Assembly: GCF_013386825.1 (NCBI RefSeq)
Contig: NZ_JACARC010000034.1
Location: 38,032-102,031 of the forward strand
DNA length: 64,000 bases
Direction: 5' to 3'
Source of the DNA: Pseudomonas sp. IPO3778
GTDB taxonomy: Bacteria; Pseudomonadota; Gammaproteobacteria; Pseudomonadales; Pseudomonadaceae
The notes beneath the pieces are model-generated. The model worked only from the letters and a program-made list of their open reading frames with translations, was not told the origin of the DNA and did no database searches. Of this stretch, positions 52,774 through 62,192 are shown one piece after another. Within the stretch, counting starts at the first letter, position 1; each line of letters opens with the position of its first letter. The position numbers were made by a program, and so were the translations under genes.

Positions 52774-54183
52774 ATGAGCGCTGTAATCACGCCTGCAGGT
52801 TTTACCGACTACAAAGTCGCCGACATGTCCCTCGCTGCCTGGGGCCGTCGCGAAACCTTTATCGCCGAATCCGAAATGCCAGCCCTGATGGGTCTGCGCC
52901 GCAAGTACGCCTCTGAGCAGCCGCTCAAAGGCGCGAAGATCCTCGGCTGCATCCACATGACCATTCAGACTGCCGTGCTGATCGAAACCCTGGTTGCCCT
53001 GGGTGCCGAAGTACGTTGGTCGTCCTGCAACATTTTCTCGACTCAAGACCAGGCTGCTGCCGCTATCGCTGCTGCCGGCATCGCCGTGTTCGCCTGGAAA
53101 GGCGAGACCGAAGAAGAGTACGAGTGGTGCCTGGAGCAAACCATCCTGAAAGATGGCAAGCCATGGGACGCCAACATGATCCTCGACGACGGCGGCGACC
53201 TGACCGAGCTGCTGCACAAGAAATACCCGGCTATCCTGGACCGCGTCCACGGTGTGACCGAAGAAACCACCACGGGCGTTCACCGCCTGCTGGACATGCT
53301 GGCCAAGGGCGAGCTGAAAATCCCGGCCATCAACGTCAATGACTCGGTGACCAAGAGCAAGAACGACAACAAGTACGGCTGCCGTCACAGCCTGAACGAT
53401 GCGATCAAGCGCGGCACCGACCACCTGTTGTCCGGCAAGCAAGCGCTGGTGATCGGCTACGGTGACGTGGGCAAGGGTTCGTCCCAGTCCCTGCGCCAGG
53501 AAGGCATGATCGTTAAAGTGTCCGAAGTGGACCCGATCTGCGCCATGCAAGCCTGCATGGACGGCTTCGAAGTGGTTTCGCCGTTCATCGATGGCGTCAA
53601 TGACGGCACCGAAGCGAGCATCGACAAAGCCTTGCTGGGCAAGATCGACCTGATCGTGACCACCACCGGTAACGTGAACGTGTGCGACTCGAACATGCTC
53701 AAGGCCCTGAAAAAGCGCGCCGTGGTGTGCAACATCGGTCACTTCGACAACGAAATCGACACCGCTTTCATGCGCAAGAACTGGGCATGGGAAGAAGTGA
53801 AGCCACAGGTGCACAAGGTTCACCGTACCGGCGCAGGTGATTTCGACCCGCAGAACGACGACTACCTGATCCTGCTGGCTGAAGGCCGCCTGGTCAACCT
53901 GGGCAACGCCACCGGCCACCCAAGCCGCATCATGGATGGCTCGTTCGCCAACCAGGTACTGGCCCAGATCTTCCTGTTCGGCCAGAAATACGCCGACCTG
54001 TCGCCGGCCCAGAAAGCCGAGCGCCTGACCGTGGAAGTACTGCCGAAGAAACTCGACGAAGAAGTGGCCCTGGAAATGGTCCGCGGCTTCGGCGGCGTGG
54101 TGACTCAACTGACCAAGACCCAGGCCGACTACATCGGTGTGGGCGTTGAAGGTCCGTTCAAGCCGCACGCTTACCGCTACTGA
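52774..54183 (+). CDS. ahcY: Adenosylhomocysteinase (SAH hydrolase)
   Basis: 469 residues; splits SAH to homocysteine and adenosine, removing the product inhibitor of methyltransferases. NAD-binding loop VIGYGDVGKGSSQSL, catalytic-site stretch NVNDSVTKSKNDNKYGC and the C-terminal KPHAYRY are intact; it has the roughly 40-residue insertion of the bacterial long form. The start at 52774 follows GGAGG and the SAH riboswitch. metF follows after a REP pair. Confidence 0.97.
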   Translation: MSAVITPAGFTDYKVADMSLAAWGRRETFIAESEMPALMGLRRKYASEQPLKGAKILGCIHMTIQTAVLIETLVALGAEVRWSSCNIFSTQDQAAAAIAAAGIAVFAWKGETEEEYEWCLEQTILKDGKPWDANMILDDGGDLTELLHKKYPAILDRVHGVTEETTTGVHRLLDMLAKGELKIPAINVNDSVTKSKNDNKYGCRHSLNDAIKRGTDHLLSGKQALVIGYGDVGKGSSQSLRQEGMIVKVSEVDPICAMQACMDGFEVVSPFIDGVNDGTEASIDKALLGKIDLIVTTTGNVNVCDSNMLKALKKRAVVCNIGHFDNEIDTAFMRKNWAWEEVKPQVHKVHRTGAGDFDPQNDDYLILLAEGRLVNLGNATGHPSRIMDGSFANQVLAQIFLFGQKYADLSPAQKAERLTVEVLPKKLDEEVALEMVRGFGGVVTQLTKTQADYIGVGVEGPFKPHAYRY

Positions 54184-54221
54184 TTTGCCTGCTGCCTGCT
54201 CCCCCTGTGGGGGTGGGCTTT

Positions 54222-54311
54222 TGTGGGAGCGGGCTTGCTCGCGAAGGCGGTGTGTCAGTCGACTTATCTACTACTGACATACCGCCTTCGCGAGCAAGCC
54301 CGCTCCCACAT
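54222..54311. repeat. REP pair between ahcY and metF
   Basis: TGTGGGAGCGGGCTTGCTCG and its complement with inner arms GAAGGCGGT/ACCGCCTTC. Confidence 0.88.
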
Positions 54312-54357
54312 TGACGGTGTACACCTTCTGGCTTTATGAGTTTCCATAGGTATGACC

Positions 54358-55203
54358 ATGTCCCAAGACCGTCGCTACAGCTTCGAGTTCTTCCCAACCA
54401 AGACCGATGCTGGGCATGAAAAACTGATGGCGACAGCCAAGCAGTTGGCCAGCTACCACCCCGATTTCTTCTCCTGCACCTACGGTGCCGGTGGCTCCAC
54501 CCGCGATCGCACGATCAACACCGTGTTGCAGCTGGAAAGCGAAGTCAAAGTACCTGCGGCTCCGCATTTGTCGTGCGTGGGCGACAGCAAGGCCGACCTG
54601 CGCAGCCTGCTGACCCAATACAAGCAAGCCGGCATCAAGCGCATCGTCGCCCTGCGCGGTGACCTGCCGTCCGGCATGGGCATGGCCAGCGGTGAGCTGC
54701 GCTACGCCAATGACCTGGTGAGCTTCATCCGTGAAGAAACCGGTGATCACTTCCATATCGAAGTGGCGGCATACCCGGAGATGCACCCCCAGGCCCGCAA
54801 TTTCGAAGACGATCTGCAGAACTTCGTGCGCAAGGCCAACGCCGGCGCCAACAGCGCGATCACCCAGTACTTCTTCAACGCCGAAAGCTACTTTTACTTC
54901 GTCGAGCGTGTGCAGGCGATGGGTGTGAACATCCCGATCGTGCCGGGCATCATGCCGATCACCAACTACAGCAAACTGGCGCGTTTCTCTGACGCCTGCG
55001 GCGCGGAAATCCCACGCTGGATTCGCAAACAACTGGAAGCCTATGGCGACGACGTCAAAAGCATCCAGGCGTTCGGCGAACAGGTCATCAGCGAAATGTG
55101 TGAACAATTGCTGCAAGGTGGCGCCCCAGGGTTGCACTTCTATACCCTGAACCAGGCTGAGCCAAGCCTCGCTGTCTGGAACAACCTGAAGCTGCCACGC
55201 TAA
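54358..55203 (+). CDS. metF: 5,10-methylenetetrahydrofolate reductase
   Basis: 281 residues. The N-terminal RYSFEFFPTKTDAG and FSCTYGAGGSTRD segments and the folate/FAD TIM barrel are typical. It makes 5-methyl-THF for homocysteine remethylation, the step after AhcY. An ATG at 54352 lies two codons earlier; AGG spacing favours 54358. Confidence 0.94.
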   Translation: MSQDRRYSFEFFPTKTDAGHEKLMATAKQLASYHPDFFSCTYGAGGSTRDRTINTVLQLESEVKVPAAPHLSCVGDSKADLRSLLTQYKQAGIKRIVALRGDLPSGMGMASGELRYANDLVSFIREETGDHFHIEVAAYPEMHPQARNFEDDLQNFVRKANAGANSAITQYFFNAESYFYFVERVQAMGVNIPIVPGIMPITNYSKLARFSDACGAEIPRWIRKQLEAYGDDVKSIQAFGEQVISEMCEQLLQGGAPGLHFYTLNQAEPSLAVWNNLKLPR

Positions 55204-55222
55204 GGTCTGCTCCGAAGTGCCA

Positions 55223-55244
55223 GGGCCCTCATATCGAGGGCCTT
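55223..55244 (+). terminator. Weak terminator after metF
   Basis: GGCCCTC, loop ATATC, GAGGGCC, then TTTG. Stem is good but the T run is short. Confidence 0.6.
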
Positions 55245-55386
55245 TGTCGTTCCAGTGATCGCTGGATATAGGCATGGCCCGGTTTCGCGGGACACGGCCC
55301 GGCAGAATCAGGAACAACGCCAAGGGTGCCCGAAGATCGCTGTGCCAGAGCTTCTCTTTAGCTCAAGACAATCGTAATCTCAGGGC

Positions 55387-56190
55387 ATGCCTGTCACTTT
55401 CCGGTTGTTGACTGCTGTCTTTTTCGCTTGCCTGAGCCTCGGCGCCCAAGGCGAGAAACTGCGCATTGTCACCGAACCCTGGGCGCCTTACGTCTACGAC
55501 GACAAAGGCACCATGCGCGGGCTCGACTACGAGACCACGGTGATCGTGTTCCAGCGCCTGGGCATCGACGTGCAATGGCAATTCCTGCCCTGGAAGCGTT
55601 GCCTGGCGATGCTCGACCAGGGCCAGGCCGACGGCGCGCTGGATATCTTCCACAGCAACGAACGAGACAATGTGCTGCTGTACCCCAGCGAACCCCTGTC
55701 CGAGGTGGAGTTCGTGCTGTTCTACGCCAATGACCGCCCGCATCCATTCCAGACCTTTGACGACCTGCGCGGCCTGACCATCGGCACCTCGCCGGGCTAT
55801 CTCTACGGCGCCGAGTTCAGCGATTCGACCCTGTTCAAGCAGGAGCCGGCCGCCAGCCATGAGGCCAACTTCGGCAAACTGGCCCTTGGGCGGGTCGACC
55901 TGGTGATCACCGATCGCCGGGTGGGCCAGCACGTCCTCAAGGCGCTGGGGCTTACAGACCAGATCACCCAGGCGCCCACGGTGATCAGCCGCCAGCCGCA
56001 ATTCCTCGCAGTACGTCGCGGGGCCGGTATGGATTTGCTGGTGCAGCGCTTTGCCGCCGAACTCAAACGTTTCAAGCAAGAGCCCGCCTACACGGCCTTG
56101 AGCGCCAAATATGCCGGCAGCAGCCCTCAAACCAGCGCCTCGGCCTTGCCGGCACACACCGTTGAGCAGCAGGAAAGCAGCGCAGAGTGA
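55387..56190 (+). CDS. Orphan periplasmic solute-binding protein, family 3
   Basis: 267 residues with a signal peptide (cleaved after about residue 22, LGAQG before EKL) and the family-3 fold (LRIVTEPWAPYVYDD, MRGLDYETTVIVFQRLG, WQFLPWKRCLAMLDQGQAD). No transporter partners nearby. It resembles the protein at 24072-24809 in layout. Ligand unknown. The last 25 residues after the domain are a polar tail. Confidence 0.8.
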   Translation: MPVTFRLLTAVFFACLSLGAQGEKLRIVTEPWAPYVYDDKGTMRGLDYETTVIVFQRLGIDVQWQFLPWKRCLAMLDQGQADGALDIFHSNERDNVLLYPSEPLSEVEFVLFYANDRPHPFQTFDDLRGLTIGTSPGYLYGAEFSDSTLFKQEPAASHEANFGKLALGRVDLVITDRRVGQHVLKALGLTDQITQAPTVISRQPQFLAVRRGAGMDLLVQRFAAELKRFKQEPAYTALSAKYAGSSPQTSASALPAHTVEQQESSAE

Positions 56191-56412
56191 TTGCTCTGTT
56201 ATACTCCGGCCTTTCCGCCAGGCTTACGCCCGGACGCTTCGGTCTTGCAAAAGGCACCCGACCCCGCTACAGCGCAGCTTTCAAGCCCGCGCGAGCCGTC
56301 TGAGTGCCCGCCAGCCCCAGCAGGACCGGACGGGATTGCGTTCATCTAAACGCCATTCACGCCAGGCAAGACTATCCCTCTGGGCCAAGCCCTAACTAAA
56401 ACAGGATTACTC
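56191..56412 (+). promoter_or_regulatory. Leader region of rhlE
   Basis: 222 bases without a gene. TATACT at 56200-56205 is a good -10 with only a weak -35, implying a 5' UTR of about 200 bases before rhlE. Long leaders are common for cold-induced DEAD-box genes; no known riboswitch is recognised. Confidence 0.5.
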
Positions 56413-58305
56413 ATGTCCTTTGCTTCCCTCGGTCTCTCCGAGGCTTTAGTCCGCGCCATCGAGGCAGCGGGCTATACCGAGCCTACTCCGGTGCAACAGC
56501 GGGCCATTCCCGCCGTGTTGCAAGGCCGCGACCTGATGGTTGCGGCTCAGACAGGTACTGGTAAAACCGGCGGTTTCGCCCTTCCGATCCTGGAGCGGTT
56601 GTTCCCCAACGGTCATCCGGACAAATCCCAGCGTCACGGCCCGCGCCAACCGCGCGTACTGGTCCTGACCCCTACCCGGGAACTCGCCGCCCAAGTGCAC
56701 GACAGCTTCAAGCTGTATGCCCGCGACTTGAAGTTCGTCAGCGCCTGCATCTTCGGCGGCGTCGGCATGAACCCTCAGGTTCAGGCCATGTCCCGCGGTG
56801 TTGACGTGCTGGTTGCGTGCCCGGGTCGCTTGCTCGACCTGTGTGGCCAAGGCAGCGTCGATTTGTCCCACGTGGAAATCCTCGTGCTGGACGAAGCCGA
56901 CCGCATGCTCGACATGGGCTTTGTCCATGACGTGAAAAAGGTCCTCGCGCGCCTGCCGGCCAAACGCCAGAACCTGCTGTTCTCGGCCACGTTCTCCAAC
57001 GACATCACCGCTTTGGCGGGCAAGTTGTTGCACAACCCCGAGCGCATTGAAGTCACGCCGCCGAACACCACGGTCGAGCGTATCGAGCAGCGCGTGTTCC
57101 GCCTGCCCGCCAGCCACAAGCGTTCCCTGCTGGCCCACCTGATCACCGCCGGCGCGTGGGAACAGGTACTGGTGTTCACCCGCACCAAGCACGGCGCCAA
57201 CCGCCTGGCCGAGTACCTGGACAAGCACGGCCTCACCGCCGTCGCCATCCACGGCAACAAGAGCCAGAACGCCCGCACCAAAGCCCTGGCCGACTTCAAG
57301 GCCGGTGAAGTGCGCATCCTGGTGGCCACCGACATCGCCGCTCGCGGCCTGGACATCGACCAGTTGCCACACGTGGTCAACTTCGAGCTGCCAAACGTCG
57401 ACGAAGACTACGTGCACCGTATCGGCCGTACTGGCCGGGCCGGTCGTTCGGGCGAGGCCATTTCCCTGGTCGCTCCCGACGAAGAAAAGCTGCTGAAAAG
57501 CATCGAGCGCATGACCAAGCAGAAAATCGCCGACGGCGACCTGATGGGCTTCGATTCCAGCGCCGTTGAGGCTGAGAAGCCTGAAGTGCGCGAACGTCCG
57601 GACGTGCGTAACCCGCGCAACAACCCACGCGGTCCGAAGGGCGATGGCCCGAACGGCGGCGGCGGTGGTGGCGGTCGTAAAGACAAGGGCAAAGACAAGG
57701 GCGGCAAGGACAAGGCTGCGACCAATGGCCGTGGTGAACGCCCGGCCCGTGAGCAAAAGCCCCGTGAAGGCACCCCGGCCCGCGAACAGCGCCAGCCGAG
57801 CCAGCCGCCACGCGCTTCCGCTGACCGTGCTCCGGACGAGTTCCTGGACGACGACGTGGACAACTTCGGCAACCGCGTTGACTACGTGCCCCAGGCCAAG
57901 CCGGCCCAGGGTCGTGGTCGTCGTCCGGGCGCTCCAGCCCAGGGCGCTGGTGCAGGCGCAGGTTCTGCGCCACGCACCGGCGGCCAGCCACAAGGTCGCC
58001 AGAACGGTCCGCGCAGCAGCAACGGCGCCACCACCGGCACCCCGCCGGCCAAGCGCAGCGGCCCGCGTAATGGCGCACCCCGTGACGGCCAGGCCCGTCG
58101 CGAAGAGTCGCGCAACCGTCGCCCGGCCCGTGATGATCAACCTCGTTTGTCTGAGCCTGCGGTGCAAAACCCGCGCGGCGGCCCGGCACCGAAGATCATC
58201 CACAAAGAGTCGAAAAGTGATCGCACGCTGACACCTGAGCAGTTGGATCAACTGCCAGGCCGTCCACGTGGTGAAAAGCCGGCGTTGCTGACCCGCAACC
58301 GCTGA
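56413..58305 (+). CDS. rhlE: RhlE, DEAD-box RNA helicase with long basic tail
   Basis: 630 residues. Helicase core about 1-390: Q motif around TEPTPVQQRAIP, AQTGTGKTGG, DEADRMLDMGF, FSATFSN, ARGLDIDQLPHVVN, HRIGRTGRAG. Residues 390-630 form a disordered tail rich in Arg, Gly, Pro and Lys (GGGGGGGRKDKGKDKGGKD), longer than in E. coli RhlE (about 450 residues) but usual for Pseudomonas. Role in RNA remodelling and ribosome assembly, especially in the cold. Ends at a strong bidirectional terminator. Confidence 0.93.
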   Translation: MSFASLGLSEALVRAIEAAGYTEPTPVQQRAIPAVLQGRDLMVAAQTGTGKTGGFALPILERLFPNGHPDKSQRHGPRQPRVLVLTPTRELAAQVHDSFKLYARDLKFVSACIFGGVGMNPQVQAMSRGVDVLVACPGRLLDLCGQGSVDLSHVEILVLDEADRMLDMGFVHDVKKVLARLPAKRQNLLFSATFSNDITALAGKLLHNPERIEVTPPNTTVERIEQRVFRLPASHKRSLLAHLITAGAWEQVLVFTRTKHGANRLAEYLDKHGLTAVAIHGNKSQNARTKALADFKAGEVRILVATDIAARGLDIDQLPHVVNFELPNVDEDYVHRIGRTGRAGRSGEAISLVAPDEEKLLKSIERMTKQKIADGDLMGFDSSAVEAEKPEVRERPDVRNPRNNPRGPKGDGPNGGGGGGGRKDKGKDKGGKDKAATNGRGERPAREQKPREGTPAREQRQPSQPPRASADRAPDEFLDDDVDNFGNRVDYVPQAKPAQGRGRRPGAPAQGAGAGAGSAPRTGGQPQGRQNGPRSSNGATTGTPPAKRSGPRNGAPRDGQARREESRNRRPARDDQPRLSEPAVQNPRGGPAPKIIHKESKSDRTLTPEQLDQLPGRPRGEKPALLTRNR

Positions 58306-58319
58306 TTTTCAGCGCTTCA

Positions 58320-58358
58320 TAAAAAATGCCCCGGATCGCGAGATCCGGGGCATTTTTG
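58320..58358. terminator. Bidirectional terminator between rhlE and the YceI gene
   Basis: AAAAAATGCCCCGGATC, GCGA, GATCCGGGGCATTTTT: a near-perfect stem with A and T runs. Confidence 0.94.
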
Positions 58359-58373
58359 TGTGGCCGGCGAAAA

Positions 58374-58970
58374 TTACTTCGCTTTCACACCTTCAAACGA
58401 CACGTACAGCTCAACAGTGTTGGACGCCGGGCCCAGGTCCATCTGCTTGCCGAAGTCCTGGCGGTTGAAGGTGGCGGTGCCTTCAAAGCCGGCACGGTAG
58501 CCGCCCCATGGGTCCTTGCCTTCACCCAGGAAGGTGGCCTTGACGACAATCGGCTTGGTCACACCGTGCAGGGTCAGGTCGCCAGTCACGTCAGCGGTGA
58601 CGTGGCCCGCAGCGTCTTTACCGGTGGTTTTAACACTGGTGGAGACGAACTTGGCATCGGCAAACTTGCCAACGTCCAGGAAGTCTTTGCTGGCGATGTG
58701 CTTGTCACGTTCGGCGTGGTTGGTGAACACGCTGGCGGTGCGGACGTTGAATTCAATCTTGCTGTCTTCAGGCTTGGCGGCGTCGAAGCTGAACTTGCCG
58801 TCCAGGTCCTTGAAGGTACCGGTGATGAAGCTGTAGCCCAAGTGGCTGATCTTGAAGTCAACGAAGGCGTGCTGGCCTTCCTTGTCGACAACGTAGTCAG
58901 CGGCCATCGCCTGACCGGCAGTCAGCAGGGCAGAACCGATGGCCAGAGCGGCGAGAGTCTTTTTCAACAT
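58374..58970 (-). CDS. YceI family periplasmic protein
   Basis: 198 residues: signal peptide (cleaved near AMA before ADY, residue 23) and the YceI lipocalin-like barrel (YVVDKEGQHAFVDFKISHLG, DLTLHGVTKPIVV). YceI proteins bind isoprenoid-type lipids. The P. aeruginosa relative (PA0423) has been described as the secreted protein PASP. It follows the cytochrome b561 gene by 32 bases, a common pairing. Start at 58970 follows AAGGAATAG. Confidence 0.92.
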   Translation of the reverse strand: MLKKTLAALAIGSALLTAGQAMAADYVVDKEGQHAFVDFKISHLGYSFITGTFKDLDGKFSFDAAKPEDSKIEFNVRTASVFTNHAERDKHIASKDFLDVGKFADAKFVSTSVKTTGKDAAGHVTADVTGDLTLHGVTKPIVVKATFLGEGKDPWGGYRAGFEGTATFNRQDFGKQMDLGPASNTVELYVSFEGVKAK

Positions 58971-59002
58971 GCTTTCTATTCCTTGTGAGTCGAGGTTGAA
59001 CA

Positions 59003-59554
59003 TCAGGCTTTGCGCCCCAGCATACGAACCAGGGTCACATCACGATCAATGAAATGGTGTTTCAACGCAGCCACACCGTGGAGGCCGGAGAACACCACCA
59101 ATACCCAGGCGAGGTACAAGTGCACCACGCCTGCGGTGTCTGCCTGGTCCGGTAGCCCGGAAACCAGTGCAGGAATCTCAAACAGGCCAAATACCGGGAT
59201 CCCGACACCGTCTGCGGTGGAAATCAGGTAACCGGCAATCATCACGGCAAACAGCCCGAGATACAGGAATGCGTGGCCAAACGCAGCCCCCAGACGCGTC
59301 ATGCGGCTATAGCTGGCAAGCGGTGGCGGCGGCGGGCTGAGCAAACGCCAGACAATACGCACAAGCATGATGGCGAAGAGCGTGATGCCGATGCTTTTGT
59401 GCAGGTCCGGGGCGTCTTTGCGCCAGGTGCTGTAGTAGTCGAGACCGACCATCCACAGGCCCAACGCGAACAGACCGAACACCACCAGGGCCACGCCCCA
59501 GTGCAAAACAATACTGACCCAACCGTAACGGGCCGATGAATTACGTAGTTGCAT
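59003..59554 (-). CDS. Cytochrome b561
   Basis: 183 residues, four membrane helices with histidines positioned for two b haems (SIVLHWGVAL, DLHKSIGITL, AFGHAFLYLG, VVHLYLAWVLVVFSGLHGV, LKHHFI). It probably passes electrons from quinol to a periplasmic acceptor; co-transcription with YceI is suggested by spacing. Confidence 0.9.
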   Translation of the reverse strand: MQLRNSSARYGWVSIVLHWGVALVVFGLFALGLWMVGLDYYSTWRKDAPDLHKSIGITLFAIMLVRIVWRLLSPPPPPLASYSRMTRLGAAFGHAFLYLGLFAVMIAGYLISTADGVGIPVFGLFEIPALVSGLPDQADTAGVVHLYLAWVLVVFSGLHGVAALKHHFIDRDVTLVRMLGRKA

Positions 59555-59835
59555 GTCCCAAATCCCGTAAGAGCTGCGCCCAAGACTATCGGTTTACCTA
59601 TCGAATTAAAGCCGAAAATTTCGCTTTGAAATATCGAGAAATACGATCAAGAGCGTATGCAGAGTAAGTTAACAAGAGATTAAGGACTATCCAGAAGAAA
59701 CGTGACGGACTGTCCTGTGTTTACCACCAATTTACGCTTCAAACTCGCAATGGGTTGTGACACAGGCCGGCATTGCATAGGCTTGCGCGATTGTTTCGCC
59801 CGCGCCTGCCGCGAGCCGCTTCGAGGAGAATGAAC
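59555..59835. promoter_or_regulatory. Divergent region between cytochrome b561 and bioA
   Basis: 281 bases, AT-rich in its first half, without a gene. Promoters in both directions are expected; I looked for a BirA/BioQ-type dyad and did not find a convincing one. Confidence 0.45.
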
Positions 59836-61242
59836 ATGGGTTTGAATAATCAGTGGATGCAACGCGACCTTGCGGTGCTGTGGCATCCCTGCACCCAGAT
59901 GAAAGACCACCAGCAACTGCCGCTGATCCCGATCAAGCGCGGTGAAGGCGTCTGGCTGGAAGACTTCGAAGGCAAACGCTACCTCGACGCCGTCAGTTCC
60001 TGGTGGGTCAACGTGTTTGGCCACGCCAACCCGCGCATCAACCAGCGCATCAAGGATCAGGTGGATCAGCTGGAGCACGTGATCCTCGCCGGTTTCAGCC
60101 ACCAGCCGGTGATCGAGCTGTCCGAACGCCTGGTGAAGATGACGCCCGAAGGCCTGACCCGCTGCTTCTACGCCGACAACGGTTCGTCGTGCATCGAAGT
60201 CGCGCTGAAGATGAGCTTTCACTATTGGCTCAACCGTGGCCTGCCGAACAAGAAGCGCTTTGTCACCCTGACCAACAGCTACCACGGCGAAACCATCGCC
60301 GCGATGTCGGTGGGCGATGTGCCGCTGTTCACGGAAACCTACAAGGCACTGCTGCTGGACACCCTCAAGGTGCCGAGCCCGGACTGCTACCTGCGCCCCG
60401 ACGGCATGAGCTGGGAAGAACACTCCCGGAACATGTTCATGGCCATGGAACAGACCCTCGCCGAGCACCACGACACCGTTGCTGCCGTGATCGTCGAACC
60501 GCTGATCCAGGGCGCCGGCGGCATGCGCATGTACCACCCGGTGTACCTCAAGCTGCTGCGCGAGGCCTGCGACCGCTATGGCGTGCACCTGATCCACGAT
60601 GAAATCGCCGTGGGCTTCGGCCGCACCGGCACGATGTTCGCCTGTGAACAGGCCGGCATCCGCCCGGACTTCCTGTGCCTGTCCAAGGCCCTGACCGGCG
60701 GCTACCTGCCGCTCGCCGCCGTGGTCACCACCGACGACGTGTACGACGCCTTCTACGACGACTACCCGACCCTGCGCGCGTTCCTGCACTCCCACAGCTA
60801 CACCGGCAACCCGCTGGCGTGTGCGGCGGCCCTGGCGACCCTGGATATCTTCGAAGAAGACAACGTCATCGAAAACAACAAGGCCCTGGCCCAGCGCATG
60901 GCGACCGCCACCGCGCACCTGGTGGACCACCCCCACGTCTCGGAAGTGCGCCAGACCGGCATGGTACTGGCCATCGAGATGGTGCAGGACAAGGCCACCA
61001 AGACCGCCTACCCCTGGCAGGAACGCCGCGGCCTGAAGGTGTTTGAACATGCCCTGGAACGTGGCGCGTTACTGCGGCCATTGGGCAGCGTGGTGTACTT
61101 CCTGCCGCCGTACGTGATCACCCCGGAGCAGATCGACTTCCTGGCGGAAGTGGCCAGCGAAGGGATCGACATCGCCACCAACAGCAAGGTCAGCGTGGCG
61201 GTGCCGAAGGATTTCCACCCGGGGTTTCGTGATCCGGGCTGA
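59836..61242 (+). CDS. bioA: Adenosylmethionine-8-amino-7-oxononanoate aminotransferase
   Basis: 468 residues, PLP enzyme of biotin synthesis that uses SAM as amino donor to make DAPA. Signatures: LWHPCTQM, DAVSSWWVNVFGHA, YADNGSSCIEVALKM and the PLP lysine in LCLSKALTGGYLPLA. The start at 59836 is 8 bases after GGAG; the ATG at 59830 is too close. rsmE follows, the order I recall from PA0420-PA0419. Confidence 0.95.
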   Translation: MGLNNQWMQRDLAVLWHPCTQMKDHQQLPLIPIKRGEGVWLEDFEGKRYLDAVSSWWVNVFGHANPRINQRIKDQVDQLEHVILAGFSHQPVIELSERLVKMTPEGLTRCFYADNGSSCIEVALKMSFHYWLNRGLPNKKRFVTLTNSYHGETIAAMSVGDVPLFTETYKALLLDTLKVPSPDCYLRPDGMSWEEHSRNMFMAMEQTLAEHHDTVAAVIVEPLIQGAGGMRMYHPVYLKLLREACDRYGVHLIHDEIAVGFGRTGTMFACEQAGIRPDFLCLSKALTGGYLPLAAVVTTDDVYDAFYDDYPTLRAFLHSHSYTGNPLACAAALATLDIFEEDNVIENNKALAQRMATATAHLVDHPHVSEVRQTGMVLAIEMVQDKATKTAYPWQERRGLKVFEHALERGALLRPLGSVVYFLPPYVITPEQIDFLAEVASEGIDIATNSKVSVAVPKDFHPGFRDPG

Positions 61243-61255
61243 TTGATCGCTGATC

Positions 61256-61301
61256 GTTCCCACGCTCCGCGTGGGAACGCAGCCCTGGACGCTCCGCGTC
61301 C
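61256..61301. repeat. Two small tandem palindromes between bioA and rsmE
   Basis: GTTCCCACGC-TCC-GCGTGGGAAC (61256-61278) and GGACGC-TCC-GCGTCC (61287-61301). Both have a TCC loop. This is a different intergenic repeat family from the REP pairs, one I also recall from other Pseudomonas genomes. Confidence 0.8.
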
Positions 61302-61330
61302 GCCCTGCACACTATTTCCAGAGAACAGAA

Positions 61331-62050
61331 ATGAGACTGTCCCGCTTTTTTGTCGACGCCCCCCTGAGCCTTGGCGACCACGAGTTGCCGGAAGCCCAGG
61401 CGCATTACATCAGCCGCGTATTGCGCATGAGCGAGGGCGACGCCGTGCAGCTGTTCGACGGCTCCGGCGATGAGTTTCGCGCCAGCTTGCTGGAAGTGGG
61501 TAAAAAACGCGTGGTGGTGCAGGTCACCGAAACCTTCGCCGGGCAGATCGAATCACCGTTGCAGATTCACCTCGGCCAGGGCCTGTCCCGTGGCGAGCGA
61601 ATGGACTGGGCGATCCAGAAAGCCACCGAGCTTGGCGTGAACGAAATCACCCCGATCTTCAGCGACCGCTGCGAAGTGCGCCTCAAGGACGAACGCGCCG
61701 ACAAACGCCTGCAGCACTGGCGCCAGGTGGCGATCAGCGCGTGCGAGCAGTGCGGTCGTTCGCGGGTGCCGGTGATTCATCCACCGCTGTTGCTGGCGGA
61801 TTGGTTGAAGCAGGTCGAAGCGGATTTGAAGCTGGTGCTGCACCCGGTGGCCGAGCCGCTGGTGAGCCATGCCAAGCCTGGGAGCCTGGCCTTCCTGATC
61901 GGGCCGGAAGGTGGTTTGACCGACGCAGAAGTCGAAACGGCCCAAGGTGCGGGCTTTCATTCCGCACGATTGGGCCCACGGGTGCTGCGGACCGAAACAG
62001 CACCGGTGGTGGCACTGGCCGTAGCCCAGCAATTGTGGGGCGATTTCTAA
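61331..62050 (+). CDS. rsmE: 16S rRNA m3U1498 methyltransferase
   Basis: 239 residues, SPOUT-class enzyme with the C-terminal knot: RGERMDWAIQKATELGV, FLIGPEGGLTDAEV and LGPRVLRTETAPVVAL. N-terminal PUA-like part begins MRLSRFFVDAPL. Start at 61331 follows AGAGAACAG. It modifies U1498 of the small ribosomal subunit. Confidence 0.94.
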   Translation: MRLSRFFVDAPLSLGDHELPEAQAHYISRVLRMSEGDAVQLFDGSGDEFRASLLEVGKKRVVVQVTETFAGQIESPLQIHLGQGLSRGERMDWAIQKATELGVNEITPIFSDRCEVRLKDERADKRLQHWRQVAISACEQCGRSRVPVIHPPLLLADWLKQVEADLKLVLHPVAEPLVSHAKPGSLAFLIGPEGGLTDAEVETAQGAGFHSARLGPRVLRTETAPVVALAVAQQLWGDF

Positions 62051-62073
62051 ACTCGCTTTGCAAACCCAATCAA

Positions 62074-62163
62074 ATGTGGGAGCTGGCTTGCCTGCGATAG
62101 CGGTGGGTCAGCCCTACATCTGTTGCTGATACACCGCTATCGCAGGCAAGCCAGCTCCCACAC
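62074..62163. repeat. REP pair
   Basis: ATGTGGGAGCTGGCTTGCCT and its complement with inner arms GATAGCGGTG/CACCGCTATC, between convergent rsmE and the binding-protein gene. Confidence 0.88.
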
Positions 62164-62192
62164 TTTTAGTCGGGTGACCAACCCAGATCGGT

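Noticed and set aside
56191..56412. Structured regulatory RNA before rhlE
   Set aside because: The leader is long but I found no strong nested helices or competing folds comparable to the DUF3077 leader.
59555..59835. BirA or BioQ operator before bioA
   Set aside because: TTTACC occurs twice in the region but not as a dyad with proper spacing.
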